Shown piece after piece: positions 1 through 8,309 of a DNA stretch of 64,000 nt (the first letter of the stretch is position 1; every line of letters begins with the position of its first letter). The translations under genes and the position numbers were made by a program. Under the pieces are notes generated by a model. The model had not been told where the DNA came from and did not search any database. It worked only from the letters and a program-made list of their open reading frames with translations. The DNA comes from Aquimarina sp. AU58 (lineage in GTDB: Bacteria; Bacteroidota; Bacteroidia; Flavobacteriales; Flavobacteriaceae), in contig NZ_OMPD01000014.1 in assembly GCF_900312745.1 (NCBI RefSeq), forward strand, positions 496,001 through 560,000, in the 5' to 3' direction.

Positions 1-239
1 ATTTAGAAGATCTTATTGTTAAAGAATCTATGAGAGGAACCGGTTTGGGTAGTGCATTATACAAAGAAGTATTAAAATACGCTAAATCAAAAGGAGTGCG
101 AAGAGTAGAATGGGTTGTTTTGGATTGGAATACTCCTGCTATTGATTTTTATGAAAAAAGTGGAGCAAAGCTTTTAAAAGATTGGTACCTGGTTCAAATG
201 GATAAGGATGGGGTTAATAAATTTGTGTCAGAATCATAA
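1..239 (+). CDS. GNAT family N-acetyltransferase, C-terminal part (5' end outside window)
   Basis: The reading frame is open from the window edge, in frame from base 3, so the start lies upstream and only about 78 residues are visible. They contain the acetyl-CoA binding motif A of GNAT enzymes (RGTGLGSAL, the R/Q-x-x-G-x-G/A loop), then the usual beta-strand 'VEWVVLDWN' and the helix 'AIDFYEKSGA' that ends most GNAT domains. The substrate cannot be read from this part. The pattern resembles small diamine/amino-acid acetyltransferases of the spermidine-acetyltransferase-like group, but this is weak. The next gene, an aspartokinase, follows after 50 bp on the same strand. Confidence 0.85.
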   Translation, partial: LEDLIVKESMRGTGLGSALYKEVLKYAKSKGVRRVEWVVLDWNTPAIDFYEKSGAKLLKDWYLVQMDKDGVNKFVSES

Positions 240-289
240 TGCTTTCAATTTAACATTACCTAATTTAATAGTAAAAAAACACTTGGTTA

Positions 290-1543
290 ATGAGAGTTTT
301 TAAATTCGGAGGGGCATCTGTAAAAGATGCTAATGGAGTGAAAAATGTACTCAATGTACTTGAGAAAACAGGGTTTTCTAATCTTGTTATTGTTATTTCT
401 GCAATGGGTAAGACCACTAATGCTTTAGAACATATTGTCGAATTATATACTAACAATAGCAAGGAGCTTAAGATATCACTTCGGGATCTAGAGATATATC
501 ATAACGAAATTCTGGAAACACTTTTTGAAAACAAACAACATCTTGTTTTTAAAAAAATTGAAGGTCTTTTATTAGATATGCAAACTACACTAAATAGAAA
601 TAAATCAACTCAATATGATTATGTCTATGATCAAATAGTACCTTATGGAGAGTTAATTTCTACTACTATTGTAAGCGAATATCTAAACCATAAAGGGTAT
701 CAAAATACGTGGTTAGATGCAAGAGATTTTATTAAAACAGATACTGCCTATAGAGACGCCGAAGTAGATTGGCAAAATACTCAACACCTCATACTCGAGA
801 AAGTCAATAAAAATAGCCTTAGCATTACCCAGGGGTTTATCGGATCTGATGAAAATAATTTTACTACGACTTTGGGCAGAGAGGGGAGTGATTATACTGC
901 CGGGATTTTGGCGTATTGTTTAAATGCAGATAGTGTAAGTATCTGGAAAGATGTGCCTGGTGTTCTTAATGCAGATCCCAGGGTGTTTGATAAAACTCAA
1001 TTACTGTCTCATATCTCTTATGAAGAGGCTATAGAACTAGCATTTTATGGGGCATCTGTAATTCATCCAAAAACGATTCAACCTTTACAGCGTAAAGAAA
1101 TACCACTATATGTTAAGTCATTTCTTAATCCTGTCGATCAAGGGACTTCTGTAAAGAAAGGTCAACCCTTAGACCCTCATTTACCTTGTTATATTGTAAA
1201 GAAAAATCAGGTTTTAGTCTCGCTTTCTTCTTTAGATTTTTCATTTATTGTCGAAAATAATATTAGTGAGATCTTTAGTCTTTTTCATCAATATCATATA
1301 AAAGTAGATCTGATTCAGAATTCTGCAATTAGTTTTTCGGTATGCCTTGACGATAAGTTTGATCATTTTGAAAAACTTTTAGGTAAACTTAAAGCAAAAT
1401 TTAGAGTTACTTATAATACAAATGTATCTTTATTTACGATTAGACACTTTACAAATGAAGCTATTACCTCTTTAGAAAAAAATAAAGATATTTTGCTAAA
1501 ACAAATAACCAGAGAGACTTATCAAATGGTATCCCGAGATTAG
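290..1543 (+). CDS. lysC: Aspartate kinase (monofunctional)
   Basis: Phosphorylates L-aspartate, the first step to lysine, threonine, methionine and diaminopimelate, in the cytosol. The 417-residue protein starts with the family signature KFGGASV (residues 5-11). The second kinase signature TTLGREGSDYTA lies near residue 193, followed by the nucleotide-site run 'SIWKDVPGV'. After about residue 300 there is a regulatory ACT-like tail, somewhat short and divergent compared with enterobacterial LysC (about 449 aa). No homoserine dehydrogenase domain is fused. The ATG at 290 begins the signature directly, so the start is secure. The next gene follows 53 bp later but has its own likely promoter. 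Known family, clear assignment; which end product inhibits it cannot be read. Confidence 0.93.
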   Translation: MRVFKFGGASVKDANGVKNVLNVLEKTGFSNLVIVISAMGKTTNALEHIVELYTNNSKELKISLRDLEIYHNEILETLFENKQHLVFKKIEGLLLDMQTTLNRNKSTQYDYVYDQIVPYGELISTTIVSEYLNHKGYQNTWLDARDFIKTDTAYRDAEVDWQNTQHLILEKVNKNSLSITQGFIGSDENNFTTTLGREGSDYTAGILAYCLNADSVSIWKDVPGVLNADPRVFDKTQLLSHISYEEAIELAFYGASVIHPKTIQPLQRKEIPLYVKSFLNPVDQGTSVKKGQPLDPHLPCYIVKKNQVLVSLSSLDFSFIVENNISEIFSLFHQYHIKVDLIQNSAISFSVCLDDKFDHFEKLLGKLKAKFRVTYNTNVSLFTIRHFTNEAITSLEKNKDILLKQITRETYQMVSRD

Positions 1544-1566
1544 TGATATCAATTCAAGGATTTTGC

Positions 1567-1574
1567 TATATTTG
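1567..1574 (+). promoter_or_regulatory. Putative -7 box (TATATTTG) before the lipid acyltransferase gene
   Basis: TATATTTG matches the Bacteroidota sigma-ABfrA -7 consensus TAnnTTTG and sits 23 bp before the chosen ATG at 1597. No convincing TTG -33 element is seen at the usual distance, so the call is tentative. Confidence 0.4.
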
Positions 1575-1596
1575 CAGTTAGCGCAAATTGTATTTA

Positions 1597-3405
1597 ATGC
1601 CCATAGTCACAGCAAGAGAAGTAGCCGCGGGGCTCAAAATGGATAAATTTGGTTTTATAGGCACCTTTATTGGTTGGGTGATTCTTAAGGCTACCCGAAT
1701 ATCAAAAATAAATCGACAGTATGATAAACTTAGCCATTTAAAAGGGCTGGAATATATAAATACAACACTTGATTTATATGGTGTTACTTTTGAAATTCCC
1801 GAAGAAGATTTAAAACGATTACCAAAAGAAGGACCGTTTATTACATTGTCAAATCATCCACTTGGCGGAATTGATGGAGGAGTATTACTTAAATTAATGC
1901 TTGAACATCGTTCTGATTATAAGATTATCGCAAATTTTTTATTACATAGTTTTAAGCCTATAGAGCCTTATGTTATGCCTGTCAATCCTTTTGAGGATAG
2001 AAAAGAAGCAAAATCTAGTCATAAAGGAATTAAGGAAGCTATTTTACATCTTCGAGAAGGGAAGCCGTTAGGTATTTTTCCCGCAGGAGAGGTATCTACT
2101 TTTAAAGAAGGAAAGAATTATGTAGATAGACCATGGGAACCTAGTGCAATGAGACTAGTTCAAAAAGCAAAAGTCCCTGTAATTCCTATATATTTTCATG
2201 CTCGTAATAGCAGGCTTTTTTATCGCCTGGCCTCGATAAGTGATATTCTACGAACAGCTAAATTGCCGAGTGAACTTTTTTCTCAGGAAAATAAAGTTAT
2301 CAAAGTGCGAATTGGTAATCCAGTTTCGGTAAAAGATCAGGAAGAGTATACTAATCTTGAAGATTTTACTAATTTCTTACGTAAGAAAACGTATATGCTA
2401 GCCAATCCTTTTGAGAAAAAGACATTAAGAGAATCAATTCCTCAAAATTTGAAATTACCAAAATCACCTAAAGAAATAGCTGTCGAAGGTAATATCAATG
2501 CCATAGAATCAGAGTTGCAATACTGTAGAAATCATGATAAACGATTGTTGATCAGTAAGAATTATGAAGTTTTTCTGGCAAAGAAAAAGCATATTCCAAA
2601 TGTAGTTCGTGAAATAGGAAGGCTTAGAGAAATTACGTTTAGAGCAATTGGTGAGGGAACTAATAATTCGTTGGATCTGGATCCTTTTGATGAATATTAC
2701 CACCATATGTTTCTATGGGATAATGAGGCTAAAAAAATGGTTGGAGCATATCGTATGGGAATGGGTTCACAGATTTATGCTAACCGTGGTATTGATGGGT
2801 TTTACCTTCAGGATTTATTTAGGTTTGAACCAGAGTTACATAAAATGATGAATGAATCTATCGAAATGGGTAGGGCTTTTATTATTAAAGAGTATCAACA
2901 ACGTCCTATGCCATTATTTTTACTTTGGAAAGGTATAGTACATTGTACACTTCGTTTCCCAGAGCATAAGTATCTTATAGGAGGAGTTAGTATTAGCAAT
3001 AAATTTAGTAATTTTTCTAAATCTCTGATGATAGAGTTTATGAAATCTCATTATTATGATCCTTATGTAGCGCAATATGTTAGGCCTAAAAAAGAGTTTA
3101 AGGTAAAGCTAAAAGATGCAGATAAAGATTTTGTCTTTGATGAAAGTAAAAGTGATCTCAATAAATTTGATAAAATTATCGATGAAGTAGAACCAGGAAG
3201 TCTTCGTATTCCGGTTTTAATTAAAAAATATATTAAGCAAAATGCTAAAGTAGTAGCATTTAATGTTGACCCATTATTTAATAATGCGGTTGATGGTTTG
3301 ATGTATATTCGTATCGCCGATCTCCCCGATAGTACTGTAAAACCTGTTATGGAAGAATTTCAGGCAGAATTAGAGCAGAAGTATTTTAAAAACGGTGATA
3401 AATAA
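1597..3405 (+). CDS. olsF: Bifunctional amino-acid lipid acyltransferase, OlsF-type (PlsC-like + GNAT-like)
   Basis: Two acyltransferase halves are fused. Residues about 60-270 form a PlsC-like O-acyltransferase with 'SNHPLGGIDGG' (His and Asp separated by five residues, HX5D, rather than the usual HX4D) and 'GIFPAGEVST' (the FPEGT-like block). Residues about 320-520 form a GNAT/hemolysin-type N-acyltransferase with 'GRLREITFRAIGEG' and 'DLFRF...EMGRAF'. The same order is found in OlsF, reported from Flavobacterium johnsoniae and Serratia, which makes ornithine lipid from ornithine and two acyl-ACPs. Related split enzymes (GlsA/GlsB) make glycine lipids, so the head group is inferred. A TTG nine bases upstream also opens the frame, but ATG 1597 gives the usual N-terminus (MPIVTAREVA). 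Likely inner-membrane associated. Confidence 0.82.
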   Translation: MPIVTAREVAAGLKMDKFGFIGTFIGWVILKATRISKINRQYDKLSHLKGLEYINTTLDLYGVTFEIPEEDLKRLPKEGPFITLSNHPLGGIDGGVLLKLMLEHRSDYKIIANFLLHSFKPIEPYVMPVNPFEDRKEAKSSHKGIKEAILHLREGKPLGIFPAGEVSTFKEGKNYVDRPWEPSAMRLVQKAKVPVIPIYFHARNSRLFYRLASISDILRTAKLPSELFSQENKVIKVRIGNPVSVKDQEEYTNLEDFTNFLRKKTYMLANPFEKKTLRESIPQNLKLPKSPKEIAVEGNINAIESELQYCRNHDKRLLISKNYEVFLAKKKHIPNVVREIGRLREITFRAIGEGTNNSLDLDPFDEYYHHMFLWDNEAKKMVGAYRMGMGSQIYANRGIDGFYLQDLFRFEPELHKMMNESIEMGRAFIIKEYQQRPMPLFLLWKGIVHCTLRFPEHKYLIGGVSISNKFSNFSKSLMIEFMKSHYYDPYVAQYVRPKKEFKVKLKDADKDFVFDESKSDLNKFDKIIDEVEPGSLRIPVLIKKYIKQNAKVVAFNVDPLFNNAVDGLMYIRIADLPDSTVKPVMEEFQAELEQKYFKNGDK

Positions 3406-3529
3406 GATTCTTGATACACATTGTTTTTAAGATTAGATTTTTTTGATAATTTTTTCTCGTTTAGTCTTTAAAAAAGCAAAAATTAAAGTAACTTCAGTAG
3501 TGTTTCGAATTGACTTAATTAACTAGGTT

Positions 3530-4741
3530 ATGGTTATTGAATACATATATTTTGCTATTGCCCTTGTTGGGGTTTTATTCTTCTTCTATGTAATGCGTAG
3601 GGTTTTTAGATGGTTGCAAAAAAAGGCTAGTGCATTAGAGACTAATATTTTTTTTAGTAGTAATAAGGCTGTTCAATTTTTTAAGTTTATCACTCCAAGA
3701 AGAGAACGTCATATTCTAAAGGTTGTAATTAGGCTATTTAGAATAACCGTAAGTGTTACCTTTTTGATTTTATATCTTCCTTTTATGTTTAGTTTGGTTC
3801 CGCAAACCAAGGTATATGCAGATACTGTTTTGGGATATATAAAAAAGCCATTGTTATTTCTGTATGATGGTATTATTGGGTTTATCCCTAATTTATTTTT
3901 TATAGTTGTTATTTTCTTTATTACAAAGTACTTACTTCGATTTTTAAAATATGTTACGAATGAACTAGAACAAGAAGCCGTTCGATTAGAAGGGTTTCAC
4001 GCGGATTGGGCACGCCCGACATTTAATTTGCTAAGAGTTATTATTATTGCTTTTGCAGTAATTATAATTTTCCCATATATACCAGGTTCAGATTCTCCGG
4101 CATTTAAAGGAGTATCTATCTTCTTTGGGGTATTATTTTCTTTGGGATCTACTTCTGCTATTTCTAATATCGTAGCAGGTATTGTAATTACGTATATGCG
4201 CCCCTTTAAAGTAGGAGATCGTGTACAAATAGGAGAGACTATAGGAGATATTACAGATCGAAGTCTATTAGTGACACGAGTAAAAACTATTAAAAATTTA
4301 GATATTACTATTCCCAATTCTTCTATTCTGGGAAATCACATTGTTAATTTTAGTAAAAATGCTATTGATGATGTTGGAATTATATTGCATACTTCGGTTA
4401 CTATAGGATACGATGTTTCTAGTAATAATGTATTGAAAGCTTTAATAGAAGGAGCAAAAAAAACAGATTTGATTTTACCAGATCCTTCACCATTTGTATT
4501 GATTAAAAGCCTTGATGATTTTTATGTAAACTATGAAATCAATGCGTATACCAGAACCCCCGAAAAAGCAGCATTGATTTATTCGATGCTACATGAGAAT
4601 TTAAAGAATGCACTTCATGATGCCGAAATTGAAATATTATCACCTCATTATCAAGCAATAAGAGATGGGAATGTATTGACTGTACCGCCAGAGAATATTC
4701 CCGAAAATTATGCGAAACCTGGGTTTAAAGTAGAAAAATAA
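3530..4741 (+). CDS. Small-conductance mechanosensitive channel, MscS family
   Basis: A 403-residue membrane protein. Hydrophobic segments lie near residues 5-22, 70-95, 120-145 and 165-185. The pore-lining TM3 is visible as 'GVLFSLGSTSAISNIVAGIVI', split here around residue 205, with the small-residue face typical of MscS. It is followed by the beta domain start 'PFKVGDRVQIG...GDITD', where the family usually has G-x-V-x-x-I, and a soluble C-terminal domain. It releases solutes on hypo-osmotic shock. Monocistronic: 124 bp separate it from the gene before, and a strong palindromic terminator lies 82 bp after the stop. Confidence 0.88.
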   Translation: MVIEYIYFAIALVGVLFFFYVMRRVFRWLQKKASALETNIFFSSNKAVQFFKFITPRRERHILKVVIRLFRITVSVTFLILYLPFMFSLVPQTKVYADTVLGYIKKPLLFLYDGIIGFIPNLFFIVVIFFITKYLLRFLKYVTNELEQEAVRLEGFHADWARPTFNLLRVIIIAFAVIIIFPYIPGSDSPAFKGVSIFFGVLFSLGSTSAISNIVAGIVITYMRPFKVGDRVQIGETIGDITDRSLLVTRVKTIKNLDITIPNSSILGNHIVNFSKNAIDDVGIILHTSVTIGYDVSSNNVLKALIEGAKKTDLILPDPSPFVLIKSLDDFYVNYEINAYTRTPEKAALIYSMLHENLKNALHDAEIEILSPHYQAIRDGNVLTVPPENIPENYAKPGFKVEK

Positions 4742-4822
4742 TCGATTTTATTTTTTCTAAATGTATATAGAATATCAAAAAACAACTCTTATATGTGTAT
4801 TGATATTAGTTAAGAAAGTTTT

Positions 4823-4866
4823 AAAAAAGGGCAGCACAAAAGTTAACTTTTGTGCTGCCCTTTTTT
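4823..4866. terminator. Perfect palindromic bidirectional terminator
   Basis: A 44-bp perfect palindrome: six A, then GGGCAGCACAAAAGTT and its exact complement, then six T. It lies between two convergent genes (MscS on +, arsC on -), so it can stop transcription from both sides. Confidence 0.93.
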
Positions 4867-4949
4867 ATTTATCCAGAGGAATATAACCTACAAGGTTTTA
4901 TAGATGTATCGATTTAGAAACGCTATCAGAGAGTTCTAAGCAGTGTTTA

Positions 4950-5375
4950 TTACGATACCGTTTTTGGGATATTTTTTTCTACAAAATCTTCGCAATATTC
5001 TTTAATCTGATTTCTGGTTTTTGTAAATGCGATATGAATTTCTTCTTCTGTACCTTCTACCTTTGATGGGTCAAAGAAATTATAATGCAATCGTTCTGCC
5101 TTACCGGGGAAGAAAGGACATCTTTCTTTGGCATTATCACACACGGTAATAATAAAATCAAATTGTATATCCAGATATTCATCTAGATTATTAGAAGTAT
5201 GAGTAGAGATATCAATACCATCTTCTTTCATAATAGCTATTGCTCTGGGATTTACTCCATGAGTTTCTACTCCCGCACTATAAATAGTTGCATTGTCTTT
5301 GGCAAAATGCTTTAAATATCCTTCTGCCATTTGACTCCTACAAGAATTACCTGTGCATAATACTAAAATATTCAT
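4950..5375 (-). CDS. arsC: Arsenate reductase, low-molecular-weight phosphatase (thioredoxin-coupled) type
   Basis: Reduces arsenate to arsenite in the cytosol. The 141-residue protein opens with the P-loop CTGNSCRS (Cys8-x5-Arg14) of the LMW-PTPase fold. It also has 'CDNAKERCP' (residues about 80-88), the cysteine pair that relays the disulfide in the thioredoxin-coupled (S. aureus pI258-like) class, and an acidic D-P-S near 103. All the redox cysteines are present. It is the last gene of a four-gene minus-strand ars operon, 59 bp after the GNAT gene. No arsenite efflux gene (arsB/acr3) follows; the palindromic terminator does. Confidence 0.93.
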   Translation of the reverse strand: MNILVLCTGNSCRSQMAEGYLKHFAKDNATIYSAGVETHGVNPRAIAIMKEDGIDISTHTSNNLDEYLDIQFDFIITVCDNAKERCPFFPGKAERLHYNFFDPSKVEGTEEEIHIAFTKTRNQIKEYCEDFVEKNIPKTVS

Positions 5376-5434
5376 AAGTGTTTTTGTTTTTAGTTACTCT
5401 CTTTTTAGAAGAGAATTTGCGGTGTTTATTGTGG

Positions 5435-5932
5435 TTATATAATTATTTTACTTCTCCGTTCCAAGAGGATATTATCGTGCCAGATATCATCTAATTTTGC
5501 CACTTTTTCTCGATATCCTATTTCTCTAAACCCTAAAGATTTATGTAAATCAATACTCGCTTTGTTATTTCTAAAAACCCCGGCCTGTAGAGTCCAGAAT
5601 CCAGCTTTTTCGCTTTTTTCAATTAATTTGGATAAAAGTAGTTTACCTATACCCAAACCCCTACATTTTTGTGTTATATAAATGCTAACTTCTGCTACTC
5701 CTTTATACACTTCTCTTTTCGAGGTAGGGGACAGGGCGGCCCAGCCTGCAATAGTATTTTTACGAATAGCCTTGATTCTACAAGGTTTTGAATGCGAAAC
5801 ATCCCATGCTTTCCAAGTAGGTACCTGAGTTTCAAAAGTGGCAACTCCTGTATCAATTCCTTCTTTATAGATCGCAGAGATCGCGGGCCAATCCTTTTGG
5901 GTAAAATATGCTATTTTTATTGAGATATCCAT
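5435..5932 (-). CDS. GNAT acetyltransferase of the phosphinothricin/arsinothricin type (ArsN1-like)
   Basis: A 165-residue GNAT enzyme. It shows 'ISAIYKEGIDTGVATFET' near the N-terminus, 'GWAALSP', the acetyl-CoA loop 'KCRGLGIGKLLL' and 'NNKASIDLHKSLGFREIGYREK', all typical of the phosphinothricin N-acetyltransferase (PAT/Bar) group. PAT-like genes inside ars operons are named arsN1. Characterised members acetylate arsinothricin, the arsenic analogue of phosphinothricin. That this copy does so is inferred from context: it starts directly after the stop of the DUF6428 gene (no gap) and precedes arsC. It could also act on phosphinothricin or another amino acid. Confidence 0.8.
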   Translation of the reverse strand: MDISIKIAYFTQKDWPAISAIYKEGIDTGVATFETQVPTWKAWDVSHSKPCRIKAIRKNTIAGWAALSPTSKREVYKGVAEVSIYITQKCRGLGIGKLLLSKLIEKSEKAGFWTLQAGVFRNNKASIDLHKSLGFREIGYREKVAKLDDIWHDNILLERRSKIII

Positions 5933-6418
5933 CTAACAACAACCACTACCTGGGGCGCAAGAAGCAGCTTCTTCAGTATTAGTTTCTGTAATCCCACATA
6001 CTTCTTTTGCTTTACAGTCTGTAGGATTTACAGTAAGTTTCAGTATTAATTGATCTTTTTTAATTTCAAAATCTGAAATGTGCAATTGTGCAGTATGAAA
6101 CATAGTATTTCCATATTCTATTTTTACTACAGCATCCATTTCATAAGATTTCATCTTTCCTACCTTTCTTAATATTGCCAGAGCTTTATAGGTGCTCATA
6201 TAATCTGATTTACCTAATTCACCTGGGCTTTCCCATAGTTGAATAATAGTTTCTTTCCAGAAATCGGTACCAGCTCCGCAATCTACGGCATCTACGGTAA
6301 TATGTTTTACTTCGGTAATATGGTAATTAGTCCCTACCAACATTCCCGGAGCATATTCGAATAATAATGATTTATCTTGATGTTCTGCTAATAGAGTTAT
6401 AAAGTCTGATGTATTCAT
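5933..6418 (-). CDS. DUF6428 family protein with Cys-rich tail, ars operon
   Basis: A 161-residue soluble protein without signal peptide. Most of it resembles the DUF6428 family found beside arsR in Bacteroidota; the function is unknown. The C-terminus is rich in cysteine: 'DCKAKEVCG' and the terminal 'SCAPGSGCC' give five cysteines in the last 30 residues, plus the C in 'VDCGAG'. A Cys-Cys end like this, also seen on the neighbouring ArsR, suggests binding of arsenite or another thiophilic metal, but this is inference. It lies between arsR (22 bp upstream) and the GNAT gene, which begins directly at its stop. Confidence 0.75.
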   Translation of the reverse strand: MNTSDFITLLAEHQDKSLLFEYAPGMLVGTNYHITEVKHITVDAVDCGAGTDFWKETIIQLWESPGELGKSDYMSTYKALAILRKVGKMKSYEMDAVVKIEYGNTMFHTAQLHISDFEIKKDQLILKLTVNPTDCKAKEVCGITETNTEEAASCAPGSGCC

Positions 6419-6440
6419 GATTTTTAATGATTAATAAAGT

Positions 6441-6764
6441 TTAACAACAATTTTTTTTGGTGGTATTAAAAAATGAGTTTAGATTTTTTTGCAAAGCAGT
6501 CCATCGATCGATATCGATACAGTAACACATGCTTTTGCCCTCGATTTCTCCTTTGAGTAATCCTATGCTTTTTAATTCTTTAAGGTGTTGAGATATCGTA
6601 GCTTGTGCCAATCCTATTTCTTCAACCAAATCATTACATATACATGTATTTTGTTTACTGATATATTGAAGAATAGCAATACGTGCAGGATGCCCTAATA
6701 TTTTGAAGAACTGTGCCAATTCATTTTGTTGTTGATCGAATATTTGCGTCTTGGTAATTCCCAT
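6441..6764 (-). CDS. arsR: ArsR/SmtB-family arsenite-responsive repressor
   Basis: A 107-residue winged-helix protein. Residues 15-35 ('FFKILGHPARIAILQYI') begin the ArsR fold. 'NTCICNDLVEEIG' places a Cys-x-Cys pair in the alpha-3 helix, as in the arsenite site ELCVCDL of E. coli ArsR. 'LAQATISQHLKELKSIGLL' is the recognition helix and 'GKSMCYCID' the wing. The protein ends in KKNCC, giving further thiols. It is the first gene of the ars operon. An 18-bp inverted repeat (6779-6796) lies 15 bp before the ATG and is the likely operator, so autorepression released by As(III) is expected. Confidence 0.92.
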   Translation of the reverse strand: MGITKTQIFDQQQNELAQFFKILGHPARIAILQYISKQNTCICNDLVEEIGLAQATISQHLKELKSIGLLKGEIEGKSMCYCIDIDRWTALQKNLNSFFNTTKKNCC

Positions 6765-6778
6765 AATTAATATTATAA

Positions 6779-6796
6779 TATCGCAATATTACGATA
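6779..6796 (-). promoter_or_regulatory. Putative ArsR operator upstream of arsR
   Basis: TATCGCAATATTACGATA carries the inverted repeat TATCG...CGATA with AT-rich centre, as ArsR/SmtB operators do, and sits 15 bp upstream of the arsR start. Its minus-strand centre TAATATTG is one base off a -7 box (TAnnTTTG), so a bound repressor would cover the promoter. Confidence 0.65.
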
Positions 6797-6809
6797 ACAA
6801 AATGAAATA

Positions 6810-6841
6810 AAAAAGCCAGAAGTTAAAATTTCCAGCTTTTT
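6810..6841 (-). terminator. Terminator-like stem downstream of susD
   Basis: AAAAAGC...GCTTTTT with an inner GAA/TTC pair forms an imperfect stem-loop 16 bp after the susD stop. Read on the minus strand it ends in a run of T. It is shared with copy 2 of the 63-bp repeat. Confidence 0.6.
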
Positions 6842-6857
6842 CAGGTTTTGTTATCGC

Positions 6858-8294
6858 TTATCGATCAGCGTTTACACTATCATCGATAAACTCATTTGAA
6901 TCAATTTCTTCCTGTGGAACTTTCAAAAAGAAACGCTTGTCATCAGGTGTTAAACTAGCGGAAGTACCAATTCTGTGGTTTCCAGTTCTGGTAATACCTT
7001 TTCTATATCTTTTGGCATCAAACCATTCTACACCATTTTCAGCATATAGTTCTTTTCTTCGCTCTACCAATATCTCATCTAATAATGCTGTTCCTGTATT
7101 GGTTGATTTTACAGCTTCAGGATCCCTGTTTGATTGTAAAGCAAATAGAAGATTGTGAGCACCAGCAGCATCTCCATTATGATATTTGGCTTCTGCTTCG
7201 ATCAATATCATTTCGGCAGTTCTCATAAAGGGGACATCACATGCAAACGTAAAAGCAAATTTATTACTTACCCATCTCCAAAAAACATTATCTCCTCCAC
7301 CATAGCGATTTTCGAATAAGTTTCTTACATCAGTATCAGAAAATAGAGCTACAAAGTCATTGTTAAAATAGGTCCCGTAATAAGTAAGCACTCTATGATC
7401 TGCAATAACATGAGGAGCTCCAGCCCATCCCTGGTTTTGATCTTCGGTTTGAGCCATTCCCCACATCCATTCATCACTTTCGGCAATATCATCAAATCCA
7501 TTATTATATTGTTCTGGATGTAAAACACTAGAAGGAGAGCCTCCATAAGCTTTTCTTGCTGCTTCTTCGGCACCAGTCCAGTTATTCATGGTTTGGTAAA
7601 CTTGTGCCAGCATACCATTAGCTACGTTTACATTTACATAAGATTTACTGATTCTATCCGTAGAAAGATTTTCTACAGCAAAGGTTAAATCCTCTAATAT
7701 AAAATCATACATCTCTTGTAATGTGCTCATCCCTTTTGGTCCGGTCACTGAAGCAGGCTCTTTATACAATGGTGGCGCTGATAGTGAAGGGTCATAGTTA
7801 TAGGCATGTTGAAACTCTAACGCCAGTTGAAAGTAGAAATATGCTCTTATTGCTTTTGCCTGGGCAATCATTTGTGTTTTGAATGACTCTTCAACAGCTG
7901 TTGTAGCTTCTACTCCTCTGATGAAATGATTGGTTTCATCTATAATAATATAAGGGTATGTCCAGGAAAAACGAGGTCTTCTCCATGTAGGTTCTCTATT
8001 GATATTTTCATAATCCCATTGATACCAGGTAGCTTTGTTAATAACATCATTTCCTTTTACAGAACGTGCATACAACATGGCATTAAACCCACTAGAATCA
8101 ACAGAACTCCAGTCAGCTCTTAAATAGCGAATAATACCGGACATGTATGCATTAATTCCTTTTTTTGAGCCAAAAACAACTTCTGAGCTTACCTGAGTAG
8201 CAGGTTGTGGCTCATCTAAAAAATCATTTTCACAACTTGTCAGATTAAAAACAAGAAGGAATAGTACTATATTTTTTATATGTAACTTTTTCAT
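6858..8294 (-). CDS. susD: SusD/RagB-family nutrient-binding outer-membrane lipoprotein
   Basis: Surface lipoprotein that caps its TonB-dependent partner and binds the substrate. A lipoprotein signal peptide ends in the lipobox LTSC (Cys21). The 478 residues carry the RagB/SusD pattern: 'AKAIRAYFYFQLALEF' (TPR-like helix), 'ANGMLAQVYQTMNNWTGAEEAARKA', 'RTAEMILIEAEAKYHNGD', and the C-terminal 'LLDEILVERRKELYAENGVEWFDAKRY', the most conserved stretch of the family. It lies 15 bp after susC on the minus strand. No glycosidase, peptidase or regulator follows, so the pair is an orphan importer and its substrate cannot be inferred. Signs of later insertion are the flanking direct repeats. Confidence 0.93.
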   Translation of the reverse strand: MKKLHIKNIVLFLLVFNLTSCENDFLDEPQPATQVSSEVVFGSKKGINAYMSGIIRYLRADWSSVDSSGFNAMLYARSVKGNDVINKATWYQWDYENINREPTWRRPRFSWTYPYIIIDETNHFIRGVEATTAVEESFKTQMIAQAKAIRAYFYFQLALEFQHAYNYDPSLSAPPLYKEPASVTGPKGMSTLQEMYDFILEDLTFAVENLSTDRISKSYVNVNVANGMLAQVYQTMNNWTGAEEAARKAYGGSPSSVLHPEQYNNGFDDIAESDEWMWGMAQTEDQNQGWAGAPHVIADHRVLTYYGTYFNNDFVALFSDTDVRNLFENRYGGGDNVFWRWVSNKFAFTFACDVPFMRTAEMILIEAEAKYHNGDAAGAHNLLFALQSNRDPEAVKSTNTGTALLDEILVERRKELYAENGVEWFDAKRYRKGITRTGNHRIGTSASLTPDDKRFFLKVPQEEIDSNEFIDDSVNADR

Positions 8295-8309
8295 AATAGT
8301 TTCTTTTGT

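Larger units (their letters stand above)
6779..6841. repeat. 63-bp direct repeat, copy 1 (arsR operator + terminator)
   Basis: Identical to 11861-11923 except for one C/T change at base 20 of the unit. It starts with the ArsR-type operator and ends with a terminator-like stem. This copy separates arsR from susD. The two copies flank the susC/susD pair. Confidence 0.95.
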
